The notes under the pieces: generated by a model
What the model saw: only the letters and a program-made list of their open reading frames with translations
What the model was told of the DNA's origin: nothing
Database searches by the model: none
Translations under genes and position numbers: made by a program
Shown here: positions 51,708-63,747 of the stretch, piece after piece
How the letters are laid out: the number at the start of each line of letters is the position of its first letter
How positions within the stretch are numbered: position 1 is the first letter of the stretch
From: Verrucomicrobiaceae bacterium UBA1938
Lineage (GTDB): Bacteria > Verrucomicrobiota > Verrucomicrobiia > Verrucomicrobiales > Verrucomicrobiaceae
Direction of reading: 5' to 3'
Assembly: GCA_002336895.1 (NCBI GenBank)
Contig: DDFC01000011.1
Span: 175,695 to 239,694 of the forward strand
Length of the DNA stretch: 64,000 nt

Positions 51708-52766
51708 TCAGGCCTCCTTGGAGGAATACAACGCCACGAGCGCGGCTCCGATGGACTGGGAGAGCTCTCCGAGAGTGGCGGGCACGATCTGGAGCTCGGC
51801 ACGCTGTTTCGGGAAGAGGTAGGGCTGTGCTGCAGCGCGGATGCCACCGAGGTAGCGCTCGCGGAATTCCGGTGTGGTGCTGTCTGGGTCCACCAGACCA
51901 CCGCCGATCACGACGATGCCGGGGTCCAGCGCCATGCAGAGATTAGCCACATGGATGCCGAGCGCGCGGGCCTGGATGTCAAAGATCTTCAATGCAAGCT
52001 CATCGCCCTTCTGCGCACGTCCGCGCAGGGAAAAGCCTTTGCTCCTCAGCGTCTCGTCGCTCTTGGCGAGTTCGTGATCGGGATACTTGGGCAGGAAGAA
52101 CTCCAGGAACTGCGACAGGCCGGAGATGGTAGAGTAGGCCTCGATGCAGCCCCAGTCGCGGCCGCAGCCGCAGCGGAAGGCGGGCACTTCATCCAGCCCG
52201 TGGCCCAGCAGGTGGCGCGGGATGGGCATGTGCCCACCCTCCATGCCTGCGAGATGATCTCCGCTCAGCGGCAGGCCATTGGCATCCACATACGCAGCGC
52301 CCAGGCCGGAGCCGGGGGCCAGCAGGAGCACGGTGGCCTTGGAGTCACCACGTACGCGGGCGGCTTCACCCACACCACCGAAATCGCCGTCATTGCCCAC
52401 ATACAGCGGGATCTCGCGGCCTGCAGCCTTGGCGATGGCGGCGGAGTAGTCCGCGTGGAAATTCCAGCCGATGAAGCTGTCTGGCAGGTTGGAGGATTTT
52501 TCCAGCACACCATAGCGCTGGTAGGGCCCCGGCAGCGCCAGCCCCGCAGCCGCCACGCGATCCCAGGAGAGGCCGTTGTCTTTCAGAAAGCCTTCAGCCC
52601 CCTCCACCCAGCCCGCCACCACGGCGGCGGTGCCCGCCTGGGAATTCGTCGAGCTCTGGCGCAGGTGCGTGGAGACAGGCTCGCCATTGGCGAACACGCC
52701 GCCGGTCTTGGAAGTGGTGGCCCCGGAGTCGGTGCCGAGATAGATGTCGCGGGTAACAGTAGGCAT
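51708..52766 (-). CDS. ROK family sugar kinase
   Basis: Starting at 52766 (MPTVTRDIYLGTDSGATTSK) gives 352 residues. The ATP motif LGTDSGATTSKTG, the catalytic Asp in YVGNDGDFGGVGEA and the zinc site CGCGRDWGCIEAY mark a ROK kinase. Glucokinase, fructokinase or N-acetyl-mannosamine kinase activity is possible. No regulatory HTH is fused. Confidence 0.87.
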   Translation of the reverse strand: MPTVTRDIYLGTDSGATTSKTGGVFANGEPVSTHLRQSSTNSQAGTAAVVAGWVEGAEGFLKDNGLSWDRVAAAGLALPGPYQRYGVLEKSSNLPDSFIGWNFHADYSAAIAKAAGREIPLYVGNDGDFGGVGEAARVRGDSKATVLLLAPGSGLGAAYVDANGLPLSGDHLAGMEGGHMPIPRHLLGHGLDEVPAFRCGCGRDWGCIEAYSTISGLSQFLEFFLPKYPDHELAKSDETLRSKGFSLRGRAQKGDELALKIFDIQARALGIHVANLCMALDPGIVVIGGGLVDPDSTTPEFRERYLGGIRAAAQPYLFPKQRAELQIVPATLGELSQSIGAALVALYSSKEA

Positions 52767-52883
52767 ATCAGGGCCGCGATATTGGAGAGAGAATGCCCGG
52801 TGGTCGAGCAGAATGAGCGGGAATGGGCGGGAGGGTAATCCGATAGGCAAATGGCTGATCAAATCGACGACTCAGACTGCAAC

Positions 52884-53297
52884 TCAATCCAGCCAATTTT
52901 CCACCCGCAATCCCGGCACCTTTTGGAAATCGACCAGATTGCGAGAAAGCAAAAGCACATCGTGAGCGAGGGCAAGGCTGGCGATCCGCAGATCCATGGT
53001 GCCGATGCGTACGCGCTGGAAGTGCAGAGTATCAAAGGTGTCCTGCGCCGCTTGCGTCCAGGGTAGAAACCGCCACTTGGCCAGCTTGAGCAGCCCATTG
53101 AGAAAAAGGTCATAATGCACTGACAGTCGATCCTTGTCGGCAGCTATCTGGGCCAGCCGCCCACGCAGGACTTCTTCGGCGGTCATGACTGTGAGCCAGG
53201 GCTGTTCACCACGCATCAGAAGGCGCTCACGGAGAAGAGCACCCGCCGGAGAGCCACGATCCAGTTCTGAATAGTGGTTGGTATCAAGAATGACCAT
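52884..53297 (-). CDS. PIN domain ribonuclease toxin, VapC-like
   Basis: This 137-residue PIN domain keeps the acidic residues for metal binding: Asp5 in MVILDTNHYSEL, Glu41 or Glu42 in MTAEEVLRG, Asp102 in GTMDLRIASLAL and Asp123 in SRNLVDFQ. VapC toxins cleave tRNA or rRNA and are neutralised by an upstream antitoxin. The gene overlaps the small gene upstream by 14 bp, as antitoxin-toxin pairs do. Confidence 0.88.
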   Translation of the reverse strand: MVILDTNHYSELDRGSPAGALLRERLLMRGEQPWLTVMTAEEVLRGRLAQIAADKDRLSVHYDLFLNGLLKLAKWRFLPWTQAAQDTFDTLHFQRVRIGTMDLRIASLALAHDVLLLSRNLVDFQKVPGLRVENWLD

Positions 53298-53511
53298 CGC
53301 GGCGGTCCATCTCCTCCAGCGACTGGCGGTTCACATCCTGCCGCCATTGCTCGCCTAATTTCATGGCATCGTCGTAGTCGGGGTTGTCCTTCGCCCAGCC
53401 AAAGGTGCTCAGCCAGCTCTCGTCCGTGGCATCCGTGTTGACGACCTCCGCCAACGACTCCTCCAGCAGCCTTTTCGGCGGCTCGGTGATGGTGGCGATC
53501 TGCGGATTCAT
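53284..53511 (-). CDS. Putative VapB-like antitoxin
   Basis: The ATG at 53511 (MNPQIATITEPPKRLLEE) gives 75 residues; an in-frame start at 53547 adds 12 residues. The sequence is acidic and no DNA-binding fold is obvious, but the size and the overlap with the PIN gene are those of an antitoxin. The C-terminus (DVNRQSLEEMDRRD) could wrap the toxin. Confidence 0.65.
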   Translation of the reverse strand: MNPQIATITEPPKRLLEESLAEVVNTDATDESWLSTFGWAKDNPDYDDAMKLGEQWRQDVNRQSLEEMDRRDGHS

Positions 53512-53562
53512 GAGTGCAAGAATACCTTTACCCGAGCATGTTGGCAATGCCGAATCGGCTGC

Positions 53563-53790
53563 TCAGTCAGTCCGCTCTCCTTCACGTAATTCCTTCATCC
53601 ACTCGGCCGTGTCGCGTGGTGGGCGACCACCCTTCAATGCAAAACCGATCATTGCCCGTGCTCCTAATGGGCGTTCGGAGAATGGCATCCTTTGAGGTGC
53701 CTGCTGACTGTCCAGCCACGCCAGCAGTCTGGCAGCAAGCCGCTCATCGAGGACAGAAACGCGTTGGATGGCAAGATCAACCGTGCTCAT
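53563..53790 (-). CDS. Small antitoxin-like protein
   Basis: This 75-residue protein (MSTVDLAIQRVSVLDERLAA) ends in a basic and acidic tail. It lies just before the VapB-like gene, in the same direction, and could be a third gene of the module or the remains of another one whose toxin has been lost. I do not recognise its fold. Confidence 0.45.
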   Translation of the reverse strand: MSTVDLAIQRVSVLDERLAARLLAWLDSQQAPQRMPFSERPLGARAMIGFALKGGRPPRDTAEWMKELREGERTD

Positions 53791-53993
53791 GGTTGGAAAT
53801 TAGACCAGCCCGCACCGAAGAGCAAGGGATGGATCAAGAGGGCAGATCCCGCCTTTCAGCCACAAGGAGCCAAGCACACACGCATCTGATCACTACTGCA
53901 AAGGCAATCACAAACTCCCGCATCTCAACGCCATGGAACAAGGCAGCCTCAAAATGCTTGGCATTTTTCCTCCTGAGTTCCATTCATTGGCGT

Positions 53994-55013
53994 ATGTCCC
54001 CAGTCATAACGCCAAAACTGTGTGAAGCGTGTGATTTATCTCCCGCAACAGTTACCGAGCCATGTGATGATGAGTCTCGGCCCTATCGGCTGTGCTCGGG
54101 CTGCCAGCACCGGCTTGCGATGCGCTCGCTCAGACCTGCGGAGTGGTATCGCCTCGCGCTTCAGCACTGCCCACACAACTTCTCCCTACACGACGATTTC
54201 TATCTTGATGATGGCACGGCAGATCAGCCCAAAGAGGAAGTTGTGGATGCGCATTTGTTTCCAGCCCCCAATCTGAATGAAAAAGCGGCAGACTTGGAAG
54301 GTCTGTGGGAGTTCACATTGACCCGCCACGCTCTGAACGAAGCTATTTACCAAGCCTGGAGACGTCATCCCCAGGTTTCTGCGCTCGCACTGCTAACTCA
54401 ATGCTACGAAGCAGCGAGGAACACTCATATAAAATCAACCATCCTGAATCTCTGCTCTCATTGTTTGGGTGCCGCGTCTCCTGACCTTGTGCGCCGTGCA
54501 TGGCGTGACTACCCCGAAAGCATGTACTTCGGAGCTTTAGCCAAGGCATCAGTTGCCTGCCTCCCCCCAGAGGAAGGGTTCAATAGATGCTTTGATGCAT
54601 TCAAGCCACTGCCTCTCAAAGAGCAGCGCCGCCGCATGATGTACCTATACGAGTTCAAGAACTCTCAAATGCTCGACTGGATCGAAACACACATAGAACC
54701 GCCCATCACTGACGATTGGGGCAGACTGGCCTCACAATCTGGCATCACGTGGTCGCGGGTGACGAAATGGCTGGAGTCCGGCCGTCCTATGAGCCTCGTG
54801 GCTTTGGACACATTGAGCGGAGTGGTTAGAGCTGCTGAGGAGCGGCGATGGAAGAGGCATGTCCCAATCGAAGACCTTCCTTCCAGGGAGGAAGCGGAAC
54901 GCTGCCTGCGCGCCTATGAGGCCACAGATGCAGCACCACGAATTCAGTATTCGATCAATCACATTCTAGAGTGCTTTCATCTTCTCAGTCCTCAGAGTGA
55001 GCGGGCTGATTAA
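53994..55013 (+). CDS. Unknown protein with N-terminal zinc-finger-like motif
   Basis: I start at the ATG at 53994 (MSPVITPKLCEACDLS), giving 339 residues; the reading frame runs upstream over the antitoxin gene but those codons do not look like protein. Two Cys pairs (CEAC and CSGC, with a third Cys between) lie within the first 40 residues. The remainder is alpha-helical, with a possible small DNA-binding segment near residue 245 (SQSGITWSRVTKWLESG). G+C is lower than in housekeeping neighbours. No function is recognised. Confidence 0.5.
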   Translation: MSPVITPKLCEACDLSPATVTEPCDDESRPYRLCSGCQHRLAMRSLRPAEWYRLALQHCPHNFSLHDDFYLDDGTADQPKEEVVDAHLFPAPNLNEKAADLEGLWEFTLTRHALNEAIYQAWRRHPQVSALALLTQCYEAARNTHIKSTILNLCSHCLGAASPDLVRRAWRDYPESMYFGALAKASVACLPPEEGFNRCFDAFKPLPLKEQRRRMMYLYEFKNSQMLDWIETHIEPPITDDWGRLASQSGITWSRVTKWLESGRPMSLVALDTLSGVVRAAEERRWKRHVPIEDLPSREEAERCLRAYEATDAAPRIQYSINHILECFHLLSPQSERAD

Positions 55014-55099
55014 CCCTGTGAAAAAGACAAACCCTTCTCAGATAAAACGAGCCATTACAAGTGGCTGCCCCGCCTATCCAAGTCTCATTTTTACTATTT

Positions 55100-55465
55100 A
55101 TGGAATCTCCGTATCAGCTCTTCAAGGAACACTGCGGGCCGAAATTCGATAAGTTCATGGCAGGCATTCATGTGAATCGCCAAGGAGAGGTGGAACTGAA
55201 ATTCTGGCAGGAGAAACTGCTCACATCATTTCTCTCGACACACACCGTGCTAAACCTGAACAGAGACAAACTCCTTTCACTCATCCGTGATGGCACCGAA
55301 ATGCTTTACAAATGTCCGGAGAACCAGTGTTGGGGTGACGTGCACTATGACCGAAAGGCCAAGGAATGGGGATGTGGCGAGTGCGGAACGGCATGGAAAT
55401 CAGTCGCCTCGCTTCAGGATGCGATTCATGAAGCAGAGGTCGGACGAGTTGTCTCAGCGAAGTAA
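55100..55465 (+). CDS. Unknown small protein with C-terminal zinc ribbon
   Basis: Starting at 55100 (MESPYQLFKEHCGPKFDKF) gives 121 residues. The C-terminal part has CPENQC and CGECG, a zinc-ribbon pattern. It follows the preceding unknown gene in the same direction and shares its low G+C. The N-terminal half has no known match to me. Confidence 0.5.
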   Translation: MESPYQLFKEHCGPKFDKFMAGIHVNRQGEVELKFWQEKLLTSFLSTHTVLNLNRDKLLSLIRDGTEMLYKCPENQCWGDVHYDRKAKEWGCGECGTAWKSVASLQDAIHEAEVGRVVSAK

Positions 55466-55558
55466 ACAACCAGAAGTATCGAGAAAGCAGGTTCTCCACT
55501 CCATGAAAATCCAGGAGCAGGAGAACACTTGTTCCGTCGAAATATGCTTACTCAGACC

Positions 55559-58306
<2,748 letters not shown>

Positions 58307-58490
58307 GATTCGGAAAAAGGAGCGCGGAGCCTAGCAAGATGGGGGCGTGTGGCAAGGAGGGAGAAGGGGCTGGCGGGCGACTTTGCAGCCCCAGGCACGC
58401 TCCTGCCTCCTGAGGGCAGAAAGCGTGAGAATGGATATTTTCAGGTGCCGAGCGGAGTACCTGAGTAAGCTGACGACTCAAACTACCACC

Positions 58491-59279
58491 ATGCGCCGCA
58501 CGTTTCTCCTTCATCTGCTCTCTGTCCTCATCACCACCGGCGCTGTGGCGCAGGACGCTGCGCTGCCAGCGAAGGACAAGTTTTTCCTCTTCCTGCTGGT
58601 GGGCCAGTCCAACATGGCGGGCCGTGGCGTGGTGGAGGAGCAGGACAAGGTGGTAAACCCTAATGTGCTGATGCTGAGCAAGGAGGGCAAGTGGGTGCCT
58701 GCGATGGACCCGATGCACTTTGACAAACCGGCGGCGGGCGTGGGCCTGGGCAAGACCTTTGGGCAGATCATCGCCAAGGCGAACCCGGGGGTGACGATCG
58801 GTCTGATCCCGTGCGCGGTGGGCGGGTCGCCCATCGACACCTGGAAGCCGGGGGTGTACTACCCCGCGACGAAGAGCCACCCGTGGGATGACATGGTGAA
58901 GCGGGTGGAAACGGCGCTGCCTGCGGGCACGCTGAAGGGCATCCTGTGGCATCAGGGAGAAAGCGACAGCAGCACGGGGCTGGCGGAGAACTACAAGCCC
59001 AAGCTGGAGGATCTGGTGCAGCGCCTGCGCACGCTGGTGAAATCTCCGGAAGCACCCTTCATCGCGGGGCAGATGGGGATGTTTGACGGCGTGCCGTGGA
59101 ATCCGGAAAAGGGACTGGTGGACAAGGCGACGCGTGATCTGGCCAAGGAGGTGCCTCACATGGCCTTTGTCACAGCAGAGGGTCTGAACCACAAAGGTGA
59201 CAAGGTGCACTTTGATTCCGCAGCGTACCGTGAACTGGGCAAACGCTACGCAGCAGCGTATCTGAAGCTGACAAAGTGA
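58491..59279 (+). CDS. Secreted SGNH/sialate O-acetylesterase-like enzyme
   Basis: Starting at 58491 (MRRTFLLHLLSVLITTG) gives a signal peptide and 262 residues. The SASA family motifs are clear: LLVGQSNMAGRG with the nucleophile Ser, PCAVGGSPI and WHQGESDS. These exported enzymes remove acetyl groups from sialic acid or polysaccharides. It begins a run of three exported hydrolases. Confidence 0.88.
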   Translation: MRRTFLLHLLSVLITTGAVAQDAALPAKDKFFLFLLVGQSNMAGRGVVEEQDKVVNPNVLMLSKEGKWVPAMDPMHFDKPAAGVGLGKTFGQIIAKANPGVTIGLIPCAVGGSPIDTWKPGVYYPATKSHPWDDMVKRVETALPAGTLKGILWHQGESDSSTGLAENYKPKLEDLVQRLRTLVKSPEAPFIAGQMGMFDGVPWNPEKGLVDKATRDLAKEVPHMAFVTAEGLNHKGDKVHFDSAAYRELGKRYAAAYLKLTK

Positions 59280-59359
59280 GCCCGTAGGGGCGGGAGGTCA
59301 CAAAAGGAGGCGAAGTGGGCACAATAAGCACCGCATGAAGTGCCGTATTCCCACGCATC

Positions 59360-61459
59360 ATGATGCGCACCTTTCTTCCACTGCTGGCTTTGTCGTTCAC
59401 GACCTCCCTCCATGCTGAATTCAAGGCAGGGGCGGCGATCATCGACATCACACCGCCAAAGCTGCCGGTGCTGGTGAATGGCGGCATGCTGAGCCGCTAT
59501 GTGGACAAGATCAACACGCGGGTGAATGCGCGTGCGATTGTGGTCGCGGATGGGAAAGAGCAGATCGCCATCGTGGTGGCAGACAGCTGCATGATGAGCC
59601 GCGAGGTGCTGGATGATGCCAAGAAGATGGCTGCGGCCAAGACGGGCATCCCGGCGGATCACATGCTGATCTCCGCCACGCATGCGCACTCGGCACCGGC
59701 ATCGATGGGCTGCCTGGGCACGGATGCCGACCCGAGCTACACGCCCTTTTTGAAAGAAAAGCTGGTGGAGGCGATCGCCACGGCACAGTCAAAAATGGTG
59801 CCATCTTGTGTCGGATTTGGCAAATCGGACGCGGCGGAGTTCACCGCGCTGCGGCAGTGGATTCGCCGCCCGGACCGGCTGGCGGAGGACCCCTTTGGCA
59901 ACAAGTCGGTGCGGGCCAACATGCATGCGGGCCGGAACTGGGATGACGTGACCGGCGAGTCCGGACCGGAGGACCCGGACCTGACGCTGATCTCGATCCA
60001 GACCAAGGAGGGCAAGCCGCTGGCGGTGCTGGCGAATTTCTCGATGCACTACTTTGGGGACAAGGACATCAGCGCGGACTACTTTGGTCTCTTCTCAGAC
60101 GGGCTGGCGAAGCGGATCGATCCTGAGGGGAAGATGGTGGGGATCATGTCGCACGGGTGCAGCGGAGACATCTACCGGGTGGACTACAAGGTGCCGGAGA
60201 AGGACAGGCCGAAGCCGACCATCGATGAATACACGAGCGGGCTGCTGGACATCGCGCAGAAGGCGTATGCGCAGATCAAGTACAGCGTGCCGGAGACGGT
60301 GGCGATGGCGGAGACGCGGATGACGCTGAAGTATCGCACGCCGGACAAGCAGCGGCTGGAGTGGGCGCAGCGTGTGGTGGCTGAGATGGGGGACCGGCTG
60401 GCGAAGACGCCGACGGAGGTGTATGCGAGGGAGCAGATTCTTTTGAATGAGCGGCAGCAGACGGAGATCGTGGTGCAGGGCTTGAGGATCGGCGAGATCG
60501 GGATCGCGACAACGCCGAACGAGACGTACGCGATCACGGGGCTGAAGATCAAGGCGGCGAGCCCGCTGAAGGACACGATGGTGATCGAGCTGGCGAATGG
60601 CGGGGACGGCTACATCCCGCCGCCGGAGATGCATGCGTGGGGCGGCTACAACACGTGGGCGGCGAGGTCTGCGGGGCTGGAGGTGAATGCGGAGCCGAAG
60701 ATCGGAGCGGCGGCAATCGCTGCGCTGGAGCGTGTGAGCGGCAAGCCGCGCCGTGAATGGAAGCTGAGCGAAGGGGCTGCAACGAAGGCGGTGCTGGCCC
60801 TGAAGCCTGCGGCGTACTGGAGGCTGAATGAGTTTGCGGGGCCGGTGGCGGCGGATGCGAGCACGCATGGGCATGATGCCACGTATGAGCGGGATGTGGC
60901 CTACTATCTCGATGGTCCGCATGCGGCGGCCTTTTGCGCCGGAGGCGAGGTGAACCGCGCACCGCATCTGGTGGGGGCACGCATCCGCTCGCGCTTTGTG
61001 GAGCTGGGAGATCAGTACAGTGTTTCCTTCTGGTGCTGGAACGGGATGCCGAATGAGGCACGCGATACCAGCGGCTGGTTGTTTTCACGCGGGCATGATC
61101 ACGCGCTGAATCTGCTGGGAGATCACCTGGGCGTGGGTGGCAAGAGCGGCAACACGGGCAGGCTGGTCTTTTTCAGCGGTGCGGATGACAAGGCGGCCGT
61201 GGCAGGAAAGACGGAGCTGCCGCGCTGGCAGTGGCAGCATGTGGTGCTGGTGCGCGATGGCAAGAAGGTGCGCGTGTATCTGAACGGAGCGCTGGAGCTG
61301 GAGACTGAAGCCAGCGCAGGTGCTGCGATGCGGCCTGCGGATTTCTTCTTTGGCGGACGCTGTGACAATGAGTCGAGCTGGGAAGGGCGGCTGGATGAGG
61401 TGGCTGTTTTTGACCGGGCGCTGGGGGCGAAGGAGATCGGGAAGCTGGGAGTGAAGTGA
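59360..61459 (+). CDS. Secreted neutral ceramidase-like protein with LamG-like domain
   Basis: This 699-residue protein has a signal peptide (about residues 1-19). Residues 20-440 match the alkaline/neutral ceramidase N-terminal family: AGAAIIDITPPKLPVLVNGG and ISATHAHSAPASMG with the conserved His residues, and IMSHGCSGDIYR. The C-terminal 200 residues form a LamG/concanavalin-like fold (PAAYWRLNEFAGPVAADAS and GRLDEVAVFDRALGAKEIG). It could cleave a lipid amide or another ester or amide while binding a polysaccharide. Confidence 0.8.
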   Translation: MMRTFLPLLALSFTTSLHAEFKAGAAIIDITPPKLPVLVNGGMLSRYVDKINTRVNARAIVVADGKEQIAIVVADSCMMSREVLDDAKKMAAAKTGIPADHMLISATHAHSAPASMGCLGTDADPSYTPFLKEKLVEAIATAQSKMVPSCVGFGKSDAAEFTALRQWIRRPDRLAEDPFGNKSVRANMHAGRNWDDVTGESGPEDPDLTLISIQTKEGKPLAVLANFSMHYFGDKDISADYFGLFSDGLAKRIDPEGKMVGIMSHGCSGDIYRVDYKVPEKDRPKPTIDEYTSGLLDIAQKAYAQIKYSVPETVAMAETRMTLKYRTPDKQRLEWAQRVVAEMGDRLAKTPTEVYAREQILLNERQQTEIVVQGLRIGEIGIATTPNETYAITGLKIKAASPLKDTMVIELANGGDGYIPPPEMHAWGGYNTWAARSAGLEVNAEPKIGAAAIAALERVSGKPRREWKLSEGAATKAVLALKPAAYWRLNEFAGPVAADASTHGHDATYERDVAYYLDGPHAAAFCAGGEVNRAPHLVGARIRSRFVELGDQYSVSFWCWNGMPNEARDTSGWLFSRGHDHALNLLGDHLGVGGKSGNTGRLVFFSGADDKAAVAGKTELPRWQWQHVVLVRDGKKVRVYLNGALELETEASAGAAMRPADFFFGGRCDNESSWEGRLDEVAVFDRALGAKEIGKLGVK

Positions 61460-61479
61460 GGGAGAGGCCGGAGCCCGGC

Positions 61480-61770
61480 ATTGCCTGCGTGATCCGTAGG
61501 ATGGGTGTGGCGAAAGCCCGCCCGTCCATCAGCGTACGGCAGACAGTGTGGGGTACGGTTATCCTCGTGGTCGGGCGGTTTGGCGGAGAGGCGCTTGTGC
61601 GTGAAGAATGTTCTGCCCGCCAAACACACCCAACCTACCGCCCAGAAGCCCCGCTGTGCTATCCAGAGCTTGCCGCATCGTTTGCCCCGCAAACCACCTG
61701 TCGATGAGGGAGGGCATTTTGGGGCCGCATGTGGCTTGAGTTCTGGCCGGGCCTGCCGCACCTGTGGCGT
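61480..61770. other. Intergenic region with GTAGGATGGGTG-type repeat
   Basis: The 315-bp gap 61460-61774 has no gene. GTAGGATGGGTGTGGCGAAA near 61495 and the later GGCGGTTTGGCGG...CCGCCAAACACACCC near 61575-61630 form imperfect inverted repeats. The sequence resembles a repeat-rich intergenic element rather than a promoter alone. Confidence 0.4.
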
Positions 61771-61774
61771 GCTC

Positions 61775-62695
61775 ATGCTTTCACACCGCCTTTCTTTTCT
61801 CTGTGCGCTCGGCCTGATGGCTGGCGCTCCGCTTTCCGCGCAGCAGCCCGCCGCGCCTGTGCCGACTCAGGCCAATGTGCCGTATGGCAAGCATGCGAAG
61901 CAGGTGCTGGATTTTTATCAGGCGAAGGCGGCGGACGGAGGAGCGACTCCCCTGCTCTTCTTTGTGCATGGCGGCGGATGGATGACGGGAGACAAGGTGA
62001 ACCCGGACTTTTTGAAGCAGTGCCTGGATGACGGGATCTCAGTGGCGTCGATCAACTACCGCTTCATCCCGGATGCGCAGGCGGAAGGGATCACGCCGCC
62101 GGTGAAGGCGTGCCTGGATGACTCGGCGCGGGCGCTGCAGTTTGTGCGCAGCAAGGCGGCGGAGTGGCGCATCGACAAGGACCGTATCGGCGGCTGTGGT
62201 GGTTCAGCGGGTGGTTTTACGGTGCTGTGGCTGGGGTTCTCGCCGGACATGGCAGATCCAAAGAGCGCTGATCCGATCGCGCATGAGTCCACGCGGCTGA
62301 AGTGTGTGCTGGCCTTTGTGCCGCAGACCACGCTGGACCCAAAGCAGCTTAAGGACTGGATTCCCAACCTCGATTACGGCCCCCACGCGTTTGGTCTGGG
62401 GAGCATGCAGGAGTTTCTGGACAAGCGGGAGAGTCTGATGCCGTGGATCGAGCGCTTCTCCCCGTATGCGCTGGCCAGCAAGGATGATCCGCCGGTGCTG
62501 CTGTTTTATGACAGCGTCGCAGACCTGGGCAAGCCACCGACGAAAGACCCGGTGCACTCCGGGAACTTCGGCGCAGGGATCGCGGACAAGCTGAAGGCCG
62601 AGGGGATCGAGCACGAGATCAACTACAACAACGACTACGGGCACATGAAGTACCCGAACCTGTTTTCGTTTTTGAAGGAGAAGCTGGGGAGGTAG
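61775..62695 (+). CDS. Secreted alpha/beta hydrolase, esterase-like
   Basis: Starting at 61775 (MLSHRLSFLCALGLMAGAPL) gives a signal peptide and 306 residues. The oxyanion-hole motif FFVHGGGWMTGD and the nucleophile GGCGGSAGGFTV mark the hormone-sensitive-lipase/acetyl-xylan-esterase-like type. The Asp near YDSVAD and the His in DYGHMKYP complete the triad. It follows the ceramidase-like gene and may act with it on lipid or glycan esters. Confidence 0.85.
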   Translation: MLSHRLSFLCALGLMAGAPLSAQQPAAPVPTQANVPYGKHAKQVLDFYQAKAADGGATPLLFFVHGGGWMTGDKVNPDFLKQCLDDGISVASINYRFIPDAQAEGITPPVKACLDDSARALQFVRSKAAEWRIDKDRIGGCGGSAGGFTVLWLGFSPDMADPKSADPIAHESTRLKCVLAFVPQTTLDPKQLKDWIPNLDYGPHAFGLGSMQEFLDKRESLMPWIERFSPYALASKDDPPVLLFYDSVADLGKPPTKDPVHSGNFGAGIADKLKAEGIEHEINYNNDYGHMKYPNLFSFLKEKLGR

Positions 62696-62746
62696 GGGGC
62701 GGGGAGCTGGCTGAGGTACAGCAGAACGGTTCCTGAATCGGCAGTG

Positions 62747-63736
62747 CTACTTTTGAGCCTTGGGTGTTGCCGCATCAGACTTGATGGTGGCAGATGAAGC
62801 TGAGGGCAGAGTGTAGCCGTCCGGCAGCATCTGACGGCCGTTCACGATCTTGAGCTTGAGACGGGGGTCTGCCAGCAGGGCTTTGATGAAGGTCGCACAC
62901 TCCCCCAGCGTGTCTGGGGTTTGATTTCTCGGATGCATCGCATGTTTTCGCGGCCAGATTGCACTTTCAAAGCTGTCCGGTGTCAGGCTGCCATCAGGAT
63001 GCAGCCAGCCCGCAAAAATGACTGCTGACTGATTTTCAGCATCTTCGGCTATTTTTTCAAGGACTCCCACAACAGCTCTCGCGTGGCATCTTGTGAAGAG
63101 GTCGTAGCCGATGCTGTAATATTTACCCGGCTGCATGCCGCCCTTGAGCACAGTCAGCGGTTTAAACCGCACTTCCAATCCATTTTTTCGCGAAACCTGC
63201 ACTACGCCAACAGCTATGTCAGAGGCGCTGCCCACCGCAGCGTCTGGCGCGTGGCGGTTCAGGGAGAGATTCAAGGTCTCAAGTGATGTTGGCTCAACAG
63301 TTGCAGGGTTCAGCGCTTCAGGACGAACGGCGTTCGCTGATTGGATTAAGACCCATTTTACACCTGTTGGGGAAATTGTAATCTTATCAGCAAACAAGCG
63401 AAATCTATCCCCCACTCTTAATTCGGCTACAAATTCACCCCTGTAGCGATTATCTTTCACCAACCAGTACTCGAGCAGAATTTCATGTGTGTTGTTGATG
63501 CCTTTAATTGATCTTTCCACCTTGAAAGTTGCAAGGTATTGAGTGCTGATCACAGGATCTGACTTGGGACCAGGCAACTCTTTTGTGTCACCTTGTGTGA
63601 TTTGTACTACTTCGCCGTCTGCTATAACGGCGCTTTTCTCGTTCATCTCTGCAATTGTATATCTTTGCTCTTGATCAGCTTTAACAAGCGCGACCAAACA
63701 ACATAGAAAAAGTAAAAATATATTCTTATATTTCAT
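62747..63736 (-). CDS. Secreted protein of unknown function
   Basis: Starting at 63736 (MKYKNIFLLFLCCLVALVKA) gives a signal peptide and 329 residues. Two similar segments, VVQITQGDTKELPG...VISTQYLATFKVERSIKG and IAVGVVQVSRKNGLEVRFKP, suggest two copies of an OB- or beta-sandwich-like domain. The base composition is more AT-rich than in the neighbours to the left. No family is known to me. The upstream ORF overlaps the alternative start. Confidence 0.5.
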   Translation of the reverse strand: MKYKNIFLLFLCCLVALVKADQEQRYTIAEMNEKSAVIADGEVVQITQGDTKELPGPKSDPVISTQYLATFKVERSIKGINNTHEILLEYWLVKDNRYRGEFVAELRVGDRFRLFADKITISPTGVKWVLIQSANAVRPEALNPATVEPTSLETLNLSLNRHAPDAAVGSASDIAVGVVQVSRKNGLEVRFKPLTVLKGGMQPGKYYSIGYDLFTRCHARAVVGVLEKIAEDAENQSAVIFAGWLHPDGSLTPDSFESAIWPRKHAMHPRNQTPDTLGECATFIKALLADPRLKLKIVNGRQMLPDGYTLPSASSATIKSDAATPKAQK

Positions 63737-63747
63737 GCATCTATAAT

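Noticed and set aside
53514..53993. N-terminal 160 codons of the frame that ends at 55013
   Set aside because: They lie opposite the antitoxin-like genes, have odd composition and no domain, so I began the gene at 53994.
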